64,000 nucleotides of DNA from Amia ocellicauda. Its lineage: Eukaryota; Chordata; Actinopteri; Amiiformes; Amiidae. Where the stretch lies: positions 7,303,420 to 7,367,419 of the forward strand of contig NC_089851.1 of the NCBI RefSeq assembly GCF_036373705.1, given 5' to 3'. This document shows, in pieces, positions 40,074-50,289 of this stretch. Position 1 is the stretch's first letter. Each line of letters begins with the position of its first letter. Both the position numbers and the translations under genes were made by a program. The notes under the pieces are model-generated. The model saw nothing but the letters and a program-made list of their open reading frames with translations. It ran no database searches and had not been told where the DNA came from.

Positions 40074-41893
40074 TTTGTTTATGGGAAATTTTCAGTTTAC
40101 AATATGTGTTTTAGCTTGCATTTTGTTTGTGTTTTTTTCCCGATGTTATAGATCTATGCATATGAAATAGATTAAAAGTATCTCCTTATTTAGGTATTTC
40201 TTCTGTTTGTAGTATGATCCTCAATCGCTGCATCTATTGCGAAAAGGAAGCATGGTCTTCTTTTTTTTTGAGCACGTACATAAGTGAGGAGGATATTTAG
40301 TTTTCTTTCTCTGTTATTGTGTGTTTGCTGAAAAGCCCCTCTAAAACCCCAGAAGGCACCTTTTGTTCTGTACTCCCTGTTTTTTTGTGTTTTCCTTTCA
40401 CAAACTAGCCTGTCACACTGTGTATGAACTCTCTGCACTGAATATAGTATTACTGACACTCACAATCTTCACATTTTTTAACAGGTACACTCAGTGAAAA
40501 AAGTTTACTTTATAATAAATTAAATTACACTTTACAAAGTACAAAGCTTGTAACAGTACAGGTTTTGATCTGACTCGACTTCTACTTTTGTTTAGTTGTT
40601 TTGTTAGACTAAAACACTGAAAGGGTCCAAAATAACGAGACAGAAACCCAGTTAAATCAATTACAGTAACATATGGTTGTTAAATTATTATAAAATATAC
40701 AGTTGTAGCAAGTTTTATATAGTTTCATATTTTTCTATTGTAGAATGTACCAGTACATCAATACTCCCTGAGGCCCACCACACCTAGATCGTACCGGTAC
40801 AGGGTACTTCATAACTCCTCTCCATAATAAAACATCGACATCGCCAGCTCTGAGTCTTTTGCATAGTGCTTACAGAGCTGCCAAAGCATTCATTCTCCTT
40901 CTCCTTGTGTAAGCATAACAGAAACACAAAGTGATGAGCCTGAACAGCCAGAACAGGGATTAACGAGGTGGTAACTCATTCTCGAAAGAAAATCAGATGA
41001 CGAATTTCTCCTAAAGCTGCTTACGTCATGTGCTAACTATTTTGGATTCATTGTAAATATATGTGAGTTTGAGTCTTCCAGTGCAAAATGCTTTAGCAGA
41101 AGTGTGCATTATTAGAATATTACAATATTAGTCATCTAACGCTACAACACCTATATATTAAATCATTGTCTGGGTTTGCAAATTGTCGCCTCAGCTTTTT
41201 TGTACAAGGCTCAAGCTGGTGGTGTTGCTTTTTGTTGAAGTGAATTTTAAAATGGACAATGACAGCGAGAACATGGGAATACAGACAATTTAATGATACA
41301 AAGAATCCCGCACCACAAACAGCATTGAACACTTACATTTTTCAGTCTGCTTAGATAATGTATGTAGTGTCAGTGCTCTAAATCTACTAAGGTCTAAAAA
41401 AGTATAAATATGTTCTAATAAGTAATTTGTTAACATGCCAAAAATTAGATCTGAAATGTGTGTAAATCATTACACAATCTATCATGTTAAACCACCTTCT
41501 CTAAATCTCTAATCAAGGACACAAGGACATTAATGGTACAGACAGGTCCATCAAACTGAGACTGATTAGTGTTTGAAAAAATAGATAATTGGCAATGATC
41601 ACACGGGTCAAGGCCAGAGGACACTCCTAGAGTGGAAGCAAACGCAGGATCGAAGATAGGACAGGGCTGTAGAACATTATGAGGGAGCAAAGACCATCTG
41701 TAAATCGATACGTTCTTGCCACACTTCATACTGTGTGGAGTGGTATGAAACTTGAACAATGTAACCCATGTCTAAAGCTCCCCACTGACACACAACACAC
41801 ACAATCAAAAATATGTGTCAGGCTGCCGTGAGGGCTACTCAAAAGTGTCAACTGGTATTAAGTTTTTTTAAATTTTAATTAGTGTTATTATTA

Positions 41894-42858
41894 CACTATG
41901 TAACACAATTTTTGTTCCTGGCTAGTAAGTGTTATTTCCTAATTGCTTATGCCTCAAAACTATAGAAAATGGCTATTATTCCCCACAAACTTTGCTGTGG
42001 CCCGAGTTCTCTGTGGGGAGGAATAACATCAAGTGGGAGCCACAGGTGGACCCCAGGAAGGTGCTGATGCTACCACTGCACATCAAATTGGGCCTTATGA
42101 AACAATTTGTCAGAGCTCTAGATAAGCCTTCAAGTACCATCGAGACTTCTTCCCTAAGCTGTCTGAGGCAAAGGTCAAAGCCGGGGTCTTCGTCGGACCA
42201 CAGATAAAGAAAATCCTGGAGTGCAATAAATTCCCCAAGAAGCTCACTAGTAAGGAGAAAGCGGCTTGGAACAGCTTTGTCGCAGTGGTTCGGGGCTTCC
42301 TGGGCGATCACAAGGCCGAAAACTATGTGGAGCTTGTTGAGACTCTGGTGAAGAACTACGGCACAATGGGCTGTAGGATATCCCTGAAAGTCCATATCCT
42401 TGATGCTCATCTTGATAAATTCAAGGAGAACATGGGATCGTACTCGGAGGAGCAAGGCGAGCGCTTCCACCAGGATATACTGGACTTTGAACACAGCTAC
42501 CAAGGACAGCATAATGAGAACATGACGGGAGACTACATCTGGGGGCTGATTCGTGAAAGTGATTTACAGTATAATCATAAATCTTGAAAAACTACTCACT
42601 TCTAAATCTTTTGTAGTCATTTTTGTATTACTTCATTATAAATACATGTTAATTTGGATTCATATGTTTTTTTTTCTGACTTTATGTGAACGAAAAGACA
42701 CATTTGCCAATTGTCTCATTGGACATTTCAAAATATCACTGTACTGGTCACAAAAGCAAAGTCTATGGGGAATAATAGCCATTTTCTATACTTTTGAGGC
42801 ATAAGCAATTAGGAAATAACACTTAGTACCCACTAACAAAAAAAAATGTTACACTGTG
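41894..42858 (+). mobile_element. CACTA-like DNA transposon with a broken ORF
   Basis: The terminal inverted repeats are about 100 bases. The left begins CACTATGTAACACAATTTTT, the right (reverse) CACAGTGTAACATTTTTTTT, then both read AAGTGTTATTTCCTAATTGC. TTA flanks both ends (41891-41893, 42859-42861). CACTA/CACTG termini with a 3-base target duplication point to the CACTA (CMC/EnSpm) group. That assignment is inferred from ends only. A truncated relative is at 31371 and a deleted one at 47686-48099. Confidence 0.72.
41990..42587 (+). pseudogene. Unassigned transposon protein fragment (GERFHQD motif)
   Basis: This reads from about 41999 (KWEPQVDPRKVLMLPLHIKL), through a frameshift near 42125, then GVFVGPQIKKILECNKFPKK and SFVAVVRGFLGDHKAENYVE. 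It ends with EEQGERFHQDILDFEHSYQG and WGLIRESDLQYNHKS before a stop. I have a recollection of similar peptides in unannotated animal proteins of repeat origin but cannot name the family with certainty. Its position inside the CACTA-like inverted repeats suggests it is the C-terminal remnant of that element's transposase. It is clearly incomplete, with no N-terminal part, and frameshifted. Confidence 0.6.
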
Positions 42859-43451
42859 TTATTAGTAGTCATGATAGTAGCAGAAGTTATTTATTTTTCT
42901 GTATGTAGTTATTTATTTAATGTAATTACAATGTAACTATTGTTTAAAGCAAGAGATCTTTGAAATAATGCAAACCATTTAACAATGCTGCTGTTTCTGC
43001 ATTTATTTAGCCCTTCTATGTAGAGAGTGCTATTTTATTTTAACACATTTGTGTACATGGTTCCCCTTCGTTCACAGTTGTCAGTTCATTGTTGCTCGTG
43101 GGATCGAATGGAACACGATTCCCGCTGCCCAAACTGATAACTGACAGATAAAATACATACAGGTAAAGTTTTATCTAATCTTTAAGAAAGGGTTGACCTT
43201 GATCTTTCTTACACTTCATAGCAAATCTTTATTAGGCAACATTTTATCTCTCATTGATGCAGTTGCTTACATATATGTTTCTAACTAAGTGTGATACTTG
43301 ACATGTACCCCCCCCCACACACACATACACAAAACCTAAAAGTCTTGGGAGAGCATTTGCTAACCTATGTAGAATGCGGTCCTTAATTTTACAATTGTCT
43401 GCCTATGAAAAACAGATAAATATTGTTTTTTTAATATATACAGTGTATATA

Positions 43452-44348
43452 CACCGATCAGCCATAACATTATGACCACCTGCCTAATATTGTATAGGTG
43501 CCCCTTTAATCGCCAAAACAGCCTTGACCCTTCGAGGCATGGACTCCACTAGACCTCTGAAGGTGTGCTGTGGTATCTGGCACCAAGACTTTAGCATCAG
43601 ATCCTTTAAATCCTGTAAGTTGCGAGGTGGGGCCTCCATGGATCGGACTTGTTTGTCCAGCACATCCCACAGATGCTCGATTGGATTGAGATCTGAGGAA
43701 TTTGGAGGCCAAGTCAACACCTTGAACTCGTGATTCATCAGACCAGGCCACCTTCTTCCATTGCTCCGTGGTCCAGTTCTGATGCTCACGTGCCCATTGT
43801 AGGCGCTTTCGGCAGTGGACAGGGGTCAGCATGGGCACCCTGACTGGTCTGCGGCTACACAGCCCCATACGCGACAAACTGCGATGCACTGTGTGTTCTG
43901 ACACCTTTCTATCAGAACCAGCATTCACTTTTTCAGCAATTTGAGCTACAGTAGCTCGTCTGTTGGATCGGACCACACGGGCCAGCCTTCGCTCCCCACG
44001 TATATCAATGAGCCTTGGCCGCCCATGACCCTGTCGCCGGTTCACTGCTTTTCCTTCCTTGGACCACTTTTGATAGGTACTGACCACTGCAGACCGGGAA
44101 CACCCCACAAGAGCTGCAGTTCTGGAGATGCTCTGACCCAGTGGTCTAGCCATCACAATTTGGCCCTTGTCAAAGTCGCTCAGATCCTTACGCTTGCCTA
44201 TTATTCCTGCTTCTAATACATCAACTTTGAGGACAAAATGTTCACTTGCTGCCTAATATATCCCACCCACTGACAGGTGCCATGATAACAAGATTATCAG
44301 TGTTATTCACTTCACCTGTCAGTGGTCATAATGTTATGGCTGATCGGT
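43452..44348 (-). mobile_element. Tc1-like transposon with internal deletion
   Basis: The inverted ends begin CACCGATCAGCCATAACATT (43452) and its complement (to about 44348, last bases diverged), next to TA. This end is widespread in fish genomes. Length is about 0.9 kb because the middle of the transposase is gone. Confidence 0.9.
43484..44201 (-). pseudogene. Tc1-like transposase lacking the middle of its catalytic domain
   Basis: On the minus strand [20 protein letters not shown] begins right after an ATA at 44199-44201, where related elements have ATG. The DNA-binding half ([40 protein letters not shown]) and the first catalytic Asp (AWSDESR) are open. Just after SDESR the sequence jumps and changes frame to [20 protein letters not shown] and on to [11 protein letters not shown]. 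The segment with the second Asp is deleted. This product cannot be catalytic, but its DNA-binding half is intact. Confidence 0.9.
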
Positions 44349-44442
44349 ATAGTTTAGTTAGGGTCTGTCCAGAAACACAAGTCAGGTAGTGGATTCCCTT
44401 CTATACTAGCTTAGATAGGTTTTGTTTTGTTTCAGTATTAGC

Positions 44443-45778
44443 TGTCACCGCCCAGGGTGTTTTCCTCTGTGTGTATTTGTTTATTATTTGTATTATTATT
44501 ATTGTTATTACTTCTATTTTGGAATAATGTACACAGTTGTTGAAGAGTCATAGAAATCCTGAGAGAGATGTATGTTTCCAAACAAAGGTTTTTAATACAT
44601 GCAGCTGCTAGGAAGAGGTTCAAGAGGTGATCTCAAGAACAGTCTTAGAGAAGTTACAAACTACAGGCACTTTTATGCAGACCAGACAGGAAAGAGAGAT
44701 AACAGGCCCACATGTCTGTCCCGTGATGAGTGCAAGTTCGGTTTCTGCCTGACAACTCGTTAGGAAAACCCATATATGGATAAACCGGGGAAAATTAAAG
44801 CATATGTAATGTTTAATATAAGGGGGGTTTGTACGATGTATCAAGCCCAAATTACTGGTGAAAACTGGTTCTTATCAGACTCTGTTATTATTATTATTAT
44901 TTTTTTTATTTTTATTTTTTTTATTTCTTGGCAGACGCCCTTATCCAGGGCAACTTACAACATAAGTGCAAAACTACAGAGACGTACAAGGCATCAATCA
45001 TTACAAATTCAACTTAGCTAAAACATAGCAATTCAAAATAATAAATTTTACAAATTCCAATTAGAATTTACACAAGTACAGTAAGAGACTTCCTACATCC
45101 TGGATGGTGAAAGCTAAGTGCTGTCAAGATGTAGGGTCACAGTCAAGGGCTACGGGAAAGGGAGCAAGGAGGAAAACAATCAAGAACGCGAGGAGCATAA
45201 TAAGCTGAAGTGCTATCTAGCAGGGATAGAGCACTAATATTACAAGTGCTGTCGGAAGAGATGCGTCTTGAGTAAGCGTCGGAATGAGGTCAAGGACTCT
45301 GCTGTTTTGACTTCGGTGGGCTGGTCGTTCCACAACTTAGGGGCCAGGGATGAGAAGGAGCGGCTCTGGAGGAAGGAGAGTGGAGAGGAGGCAAAGTTAG
45401 CCTTCTGGCACTGGAGGAGCGCAGTGGTCTGGTGGGGATGTATGGAGAGACGAGTGACTGAAGGTAGCTTGGTGCAGTGTGGTCAAGACAGCGGTAGGTG
45501 AGGGTCAAAGTCTCTGTTCCTCTGGGTATCAGGGTTGAACTATAGCACAGTACCGTAGCACAGTAAGACAGTGACCTTGTTTACACAGACTCACAGGGAA
45601 ATAAATGCAGTTATTCAGTTGTATATACTCCCCTCCCCTTTGTAAATAAACCCTTTTTGTATATATAGTTGACTCTTAGTGTTGGTTTGGCACTCACCTC
45701 ACTCTCCCACTACTATATTTCTGTGTTCTATGTTATGTCCCCATCATCCCCTTACATCAGCCACTTGGGGTCGTAACA
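44443..45778 (+). mobile_element. Possible solo LTR, split by an L2 fragment
   Basis: The span starts TGTCACCGCCCAGGGTG and ends GGGGTCGTAACA, so TG...CA. It contains TTTGTAAATAAACCC upstream of the right end, as in LTR polyadenylation regions. An antisense L2 piece (44882-45520) interrupts it. No matching target duplication, primer-binding site or internal region is visible, so this stays tentative. Confidence 0.3.
44882..45520 (-). mobile_element. L2-type LINE, 3' end (antisense)
   Basis: From left to right it shows the reverse of the L2 tail (TTGGCAGACGCCCTTATCC), its 3' UTR, then the C-terminal coding part. Read from 45508 leftward this gives LTYRCLDHTAPSYLQSLVSP and TPTRPLRSSSARRL, and ends ESLTSFRRLLKTHLFRQ, all typical of fish L2 reverse transcriptase ends. 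It is 5'-truncated. Confidence 0.85.
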
Positions 45779-45779
45779 G

Positions 45780-46040
45780 GGGTGGATGAGGGATGCAAAG
45801 CACACAAGCCTAAGATCACCATGTGCAATGACAAGCATTGCCTGGAGTGGTGTACAGCTCACTGTCATTGGACTCTGGAGCAGTGGACACGCGTTCTCTG
45901 GAGTGATGAATCACACTTCACCATCTGGCAGTTCGACTGAGGAATCTGGTTCGGCGGAAGCCAGGAGAACGCTACCTGCCTGAATGCATTGTGCCAACTA
46001 TAAAGATTGATGGAGGAGGAATGATGGTCCCAAGAACATG
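45780..46040 (+). pseudogene. Tc1-like transposase fragment
   Basis: Broken plus-strand frames encode HCLEWCTAHCHWTLEQWTRV, then LWSDESHFTIWQFD with the first catalytic Asp. In another frame they encode RKPGERYLPECIVPTIKIDG. At least one stop and one frameshift occur, and no terminal repeats remain. Confidence 0.8.
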
Positions 46041-46614
46041 TTGGAGAGCAAAAACTGCTATTCTCCAATTGTCTGCCATTGCTTTGCTGAAGGCAGCTCT
46101 CGAATGCAGAAGGCTTTCTGGTTTTCATGCCACCACTTGTATTGAATACTCAGTTGTGATAATTGAAGAAGTCAAATCACCTGCTTATTCCAGGTCTTAA
46201 CCAACTGCCAATTGAAAGGTATCTATACAGTAAATCATGCAGGAACCTGGCATTCAAAGACTGTGATTTCCTAGTCCTGGTAAATGATTTGGTGTATAAT
46301 TAATGAAAATGTTGTATCTGAAATGAGGTTGTATTGTCATTTTAGGAAATGTGGGTGGGCCGTTCAGCTGTGAGAATTATATTGGACAGTGAGTAATACA
46401 GAGTAATATATCCAACATTATGAGACCAATTAACAATCCTTTCAGGCTAATTTTAAATAATACATTCTTTATTGCTTAATTATAGGTTTTGTAAGTCAGG
46501 CCATTATTACGAATAGGGCTTGGAAGTCTCGCACAAAACTCTATCCTCATTGAGGTACCCATTGGGAAAAGATACACATTGTTTTCATGAATAGTTTCCT
46601 ATTCCTACTTCATG

Positions 46615-46835
46615 TTAAGAAGAACATAAGAACATAAGAAAGTTTACAAACGAGAGGAGGCCATTCGACCCATCGTGCTCGTTTGGTGTCCATTAATATC
46701 TAAGTGATCCAATGATCCTATCCAGTCTATTTTTAAATGTTCCCAAACTTTCAGCTTCTACCACATCGCTGGGTAGTTTATTCCAGATTGTGACTACTCT
46801 CTGTGTAAAGAAGCATCATGTTTTTTTTGGACACT
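46615..46835 (-). mobile_element. CR1-like LINE 3' UTR fragment (antisense)
   Basis: It starts with AAGAACATAAGAACATAAGA, the reverse of the CR1-type terminal repeat, then GAGAGGAGGCCATTCGACCC and on. It matches 61743-61960 and the reverse complement of 34830-35043. Confidence 0.88.
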
Positions 46836-47685
46836 CAGTCTGCTTGCTTGGGCAATAGTTATATATACTTAATAGTTAAATATAAGAAAAAGACTGCAGC
46901 TGTGGCAATGGTAATAAACAAATGAAGTGTACCTGACCCTTATGAAAATCACTTAAGTCTTGTTTTTTGAACCAATAATCTAGTAATCCAAAACATCACT
47001 AACAAGCCTAGATCACTATGAGGTAGGCTATGCAATCAGCTGTGATGAGCCAGTATAATGTTTTATTAAACTGTATAATGTTTTATATTACTAATAACAT
47101 GCAGACCTAGCAAATTAGATTTATCGAGCTAGCAACAGCCACCAAGGCAGTTGTTCAGGGCATACCCTCTAGACATTCTTCTCTCCAATTTGATTTCTGT
47201 TTATTATGATAAGAGGAACACCCAAACAGATAAATAGCCCACAGAGACTCCACTCAGGTGGAGAGCTTCCATGTCAGGACCTTCCAGGCCAGGCATGTTT
47301 AATAAATACATTATCCTCTGTGCTTCAAATACTTCAATTCTTTACTGGGTTTTTCAGCTGAGTAAAAAAGACAAGACACCCTGGGAAATTAACAGAAATC
47401 TCACAATTATCAAGCAAGCTATGGAATTAAATTTATGTGGAGTACAATAAAATAATCAAAACATCTGTTTATAATATCCCTTAATAATAATCTGCAATCT
47501 GCAAGCTTTAAATGTATTTAAAGAAAATATGTGAATTGCAGTATTTTCATCCTATGTCTTTGTGCTAATATTATAGTGAAACATTTTACTTTTATTATTA
47601 TCTTCATGTTGTTAATGGATTTGTCTATAAGGCAATCATGACTTTGTATTCACTCCTTCCTGCAGACAACTTTAATTATACAGTT

Positions 47686-48099
47686 TAAGATTTTTAGTTT
47701 TTTTTGTTCCTGGGTAGTAAGTTATATTTCCTAATTGCTTCTGCCTCAAATCTATAGAAAATGCCTATTATTTATTATTGTACGATTATACTGTAAATTA
47801 CAGTATAATCGTAAATCTTGAAAAACTATTCAAATCTTTTGTAGTCATTTTTGTATTACTTTAGTATAAATACATGTTAATTTGGATTCATATGTTGTTT
47901 TTTCTGACTTTATGTGAACGAAAAGACACATTTGCCCCTTTTTCTCATTGGAAATAGTTATATTTCAAAATATCACTGTCCTGGTCACAAAAGCAAAGTT
48001 TGTGGGGAATAATAGCCATTTTCTATAGTTTTGAGGCATAAGCAATTAGGAAATAACACTTACTACCCAGGAACAAAAATTGTGTTACAGTACATAGTG
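47686..48099. mobile_element. CACTA-like miniature element, non-autonomous
   Basis: The right end reads CACTATGTACTGTAACACAA in reverse, and the left end is degenerate but rejoins the family at GTTCCTGGGTAGTAAG. The 3' half (from ACAGTATAATCGTAAATCTT) matches 42560-42850 of the larger copy. It has no coding remnant. The duplicate of this region lacks it, giving an empty site at about 63220-63230. Confidence 0.85.
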
Positions 48100-48460
48100 T
48101 TTCCTGAAGTGTTTCCTGAAGTTGTACTACACCTATTGCCTAACTAAACCATTACAATATCTTCCTGAAAATAAATCAATTAATATGTTAATTTAAAACA
48201 AAGTTATCTAAATTACATGGAACATTGTAGTAAACTGCTTGAGTTCAATACATTGATATAAGCTGTGGATTTTAATATCAAACAGATGTTTGACATGTAA
48301 TTCCTGTTTTGATGAAATGCAATCAGCTGAAATGAAAGCAATGCTACACATCACAAGACACATTGAATGAATCAGTTGGTTACCACAACAAACTTGTAAT
48401 TCCTAAGACTGTAGGTTGCAACATCAGCCAACATTTACCAATGTCATAGAAAAGCACATG

Positions 48461-48466
48461 TATAAA
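48461..48466 (+). promoter_or_regulatory. Probable TATA box of cyp8b1
   Basis: TATAAA in ACATGTATAAAGCC lies 189 bases before the cyp8b1 ATG, which allows a short intronless leader. The identical context recurs at 63916-63921. Confidence 0.6.
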
Positions 48467-48654
48467 GCCTAGGGAAGCACAGAAAATATTAACAAGCTGG
48501 AAACAAAGAGTTAATAAAAAAACTCCCATACTTCCTGGTCCTCCCCCAGCTTCAAAAAAAGAGTCCAGTGCGACCGGGGAGGAGCAAACTCCTTTCATAA
48601 ACAGATTAGGCAGACATTTTACTCACAGCAGCTCTGAGAGCTGAAGCAGAGAAA

Positions 48655-50190
48655 ATGGGCTATCTAGTACCAGTTCTCCTCACTTTGTTGATGTGTATTC
48701 TAGGGGGTCTCTACCTCTTGGGAGCTTTTCGCAAGAGACGCCCTGGGGAGCCACCACTGGACAGGGGCCCAATACCTTGGCTGGGACATGTTCTGGACTT
48801 CCGAAGGGACACCTCTAAGTTTCTTCAGAAAATGAAGAAGAAACATGGGGATATTTTCACTGTGCAGCTCGGTGGCTATTACTTTACCTTTCTGATGGAT
48901 CCACTGTCCTTCGGAACTGTGGTCAAGGAATCCAGAGGAAAGCTGGATTTTACCAAATTTGCTGAGCAACTGGTGGCAAGAGTTTTTGGTTACTATGCCA
49001 TTGAGAATGATCACAAATTCATGCAGGCTTCAAGCAACAAACACCTAATGGGAGACGGGTTAGTAGTCATGACCCAGGCGATGATGACTAACCTTCAGAA
49101 CTTGATGCTACACAGTGTGGGTTCAGAAAAATCTGTGGGAAAATGGAATGAAGATGGACTATTTAACTATAGCTACAACATCGTATTCAGAGCTGGCTAC
49201 CTGGCTCTTTATGGCAATGAGACGCCCAAAGCATCGGGCAGCACGGAGAAAGCCAAAGAGAAGGACCGGATTCAGTCTGACAAACTGTTCTATGAGTTCA
49301 GAAAGTATGACAAACTGTTCCCCAAACTGGCCTACGGTGTGCTGCCACCCAAGGAGAAGATAGAAGCCGAAAGGCTCAAGAGGCTATTCTGGAATATGCT
49401 GTCTGTGAAGAACGTGAATGAGAAGGACAACATCAGTGGCTGGGTGATGGAGCAGCAGCAGATCAGAGCTGAGAACGGCATGGAGGAGTCCATGCAGGAC
49501 AGGTACATGTTCCTGCTCCTGTGGGCGTCTCAGGGCAACACGGGCCCGGCGGCCTTCTGGCTTCTCCTGTTCCTCATGAAGCACCCAGAAGCGATGAAGG
49601 CAGTGCAAAAGGAGGTGGAGGATGTCTTGAAGGAGACGGGGCAGGAGGTGACACCGGGGGGGGCACTGATCAACCTGACGAGAGACATGCTGTTGAAGAC
49701 CCCCATCCTGGACAGCACAGTGGAGGAGACGCTTCGGCTCATAGCGGCCCCCGTCCTGACCAGGGCTGTTTTGCAGGACATGACCCTGAAGATGGCAGAC
49801 GGGAGAGAGTATAGCCTCCGGGAAGGGGATCGAGTGGCTCTGTTTCCGTATGCTGCTGTTCATATGGACCCCGAGGTCCACCCCGACCCCCAGAGCTTTA
49901 AATATGACCGGTTCCTAAACCCTGACGGTACCAAAAAGACTGATTTCTACAAAAATGGTAAGAAGCTGAAATACTATAGCATGCCCTGGGGTGCAGGAGT
50001 GACTATGTGTCCTGGTCGCTTCTTTGCAACAAACGAGCTCAAGCAGTATGTCTTTTTAATGCTCACATATTTTGAGTTTGAGTTGAAGAACCCTGCGGAA
50101 GAAATCCCCCCCATTGACATCACACGCTGGGGGTTTGGGTCCATGCAACCCACCAGAGACATCCAGTTTAAATACCGACTACGCTTTTAG
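48655..50190 (+). CDS. cyp8b1: Sterol 12-alpha-hydroxylase (cyp8b1), intronless cytochrome P450
   Basis: CYP8B1 adds the 12-alpha hydroxyl during bile-acid synthesis in the liver endoplasmic reticulum and so sets the cholic acid share. One open frame encodes 511 residues, close to the human length; like mammalian CYP8B1 it has no intron. Residues 3-24 are the N-terminal membrane anchor, followed by a basic stretch and a proline-rich hinge (RRPGEPPLDRGPIPWLGH). The I-helix reads ASQGNTG (291-297), with Asn in place of the usual acidic residue, as known in the CYP7/CYP8 group. The K-helix ExxR is E358-R361 (EETLR), and the heme loop is WGAGVTMCPGRFF with Cys452. A TATA box lies 189 bases upstream and AATAAA at 50267. 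Position beside ackr2 matches human 3p22. CYP8A1/PTGIS is unlikely because that gene is multi-exon and elsewhere. Confidence 0.94.
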   Translation: MGYLVPVLLTLLMCILGGLYLLGAFRKRRPGEPPLDRGPIPWLGHVLDFRRDTSKFLQKMKKKHGDIFTVQLGGYYFTFLMDPLSFGTVVKESRGKLDFTKFAEQLVARVFGYYAIENDHKFMQASSNKHLMGDGLVVMTQAMMTNLQNLMLHSVGSEKSVGKWNEDGLFNYSYNIVFRAGYLALYGNETPKASGSTEKAKEKDRIQSDKLFYEFRKYDKLFPKLAYGVLPPKEKIEAERLKRLFWNMLSVKNVNEKDNISGWVMEQQQIRAENGMEESMQDRYMFLLLWASQGNTGPAAFWLLLFLMKHPEAMKAVQKEVEDVLKETGQEVTPGGALINLTRDMLLKTPILDSTVEETLRLIAAPVLTRAVLQDMTLKMADGREYSLREGDRVALFPYAAVHMDPEVHPDPQSFKYDRFLNPDGTKKTDFYKNGKKLKYYSMPWGAGVTMCPGRFFATNELKQYVFLMLTYFEFELKNPAEEIPPIDITRWGFGSMQPTRDIQFKYRLRF

Positions 50191-50266
50191 AGTTTCATTT
50201 TCTGTCTGCTTTACAGCGTTCTACGAAATGTTTGTTTATTTTCATCCTTCTTGAGGTTGTGTAAAA

Positions 50267-50272
50267 AATAAA
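50267..50272 (+). terminator. Polyadenylation signal of cyp8b1
   Basis: AATAAA 77 bases after the stop codon gives a short 3' UTR. Confidence 0.7.
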
Positions 50273-50289
50273 TATTTTTGTGCTTGAAA

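Larger units (their letters stand above)
38353..41744 (+). repeat. Segmental duplication block 1, left copy
   Basis: This block is repeated in the same orientation at 58677-61104. Matching parts are 38353-38835 with 58677-59126, and 40003-41744 with 59405-61104. They are nearly identical by eye, down to the GA microsatellite and the final CATACTGTGTGGAGTGGT. The left copy contains extra DNA at about 38836-40002, including a small Tc1-derived element. No gene is recognised inside; a 66-codon open frame at 41132-41332 is identical in both copies but has no other support. Confidence 0.95.
47424..48530 (+). repeat. Segmental duplication block 2, left copy (cyp8b1 upstream region)
   Basis: The block matches 62962-64000 in order and orientation. 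The last 390 bases (48135-48525 with 63605-63990) differ at only a handful of positions by eye. It includes the probable cyp8b1 TATA box. Differences include a CACTA-like miniature insertion in this copy (47686-48099) and about 350 bases at 63248-63597 present only in the other copy. Confidence 0.95.

Noticed and set aside
41132..41332. 66-codon minus-strand open frame, identical at 60509-60709, as a conserved gene
   Set aside because: Identity is fully explained by the recent segmental duplication. There is no family similarity, splice context or codon signal.
49384..49881. 165-codon antisense open frame across cyp8b1
   Set aside because: It overlaps conserved P450 coding sequence on the other strand and resembles no protein I know.
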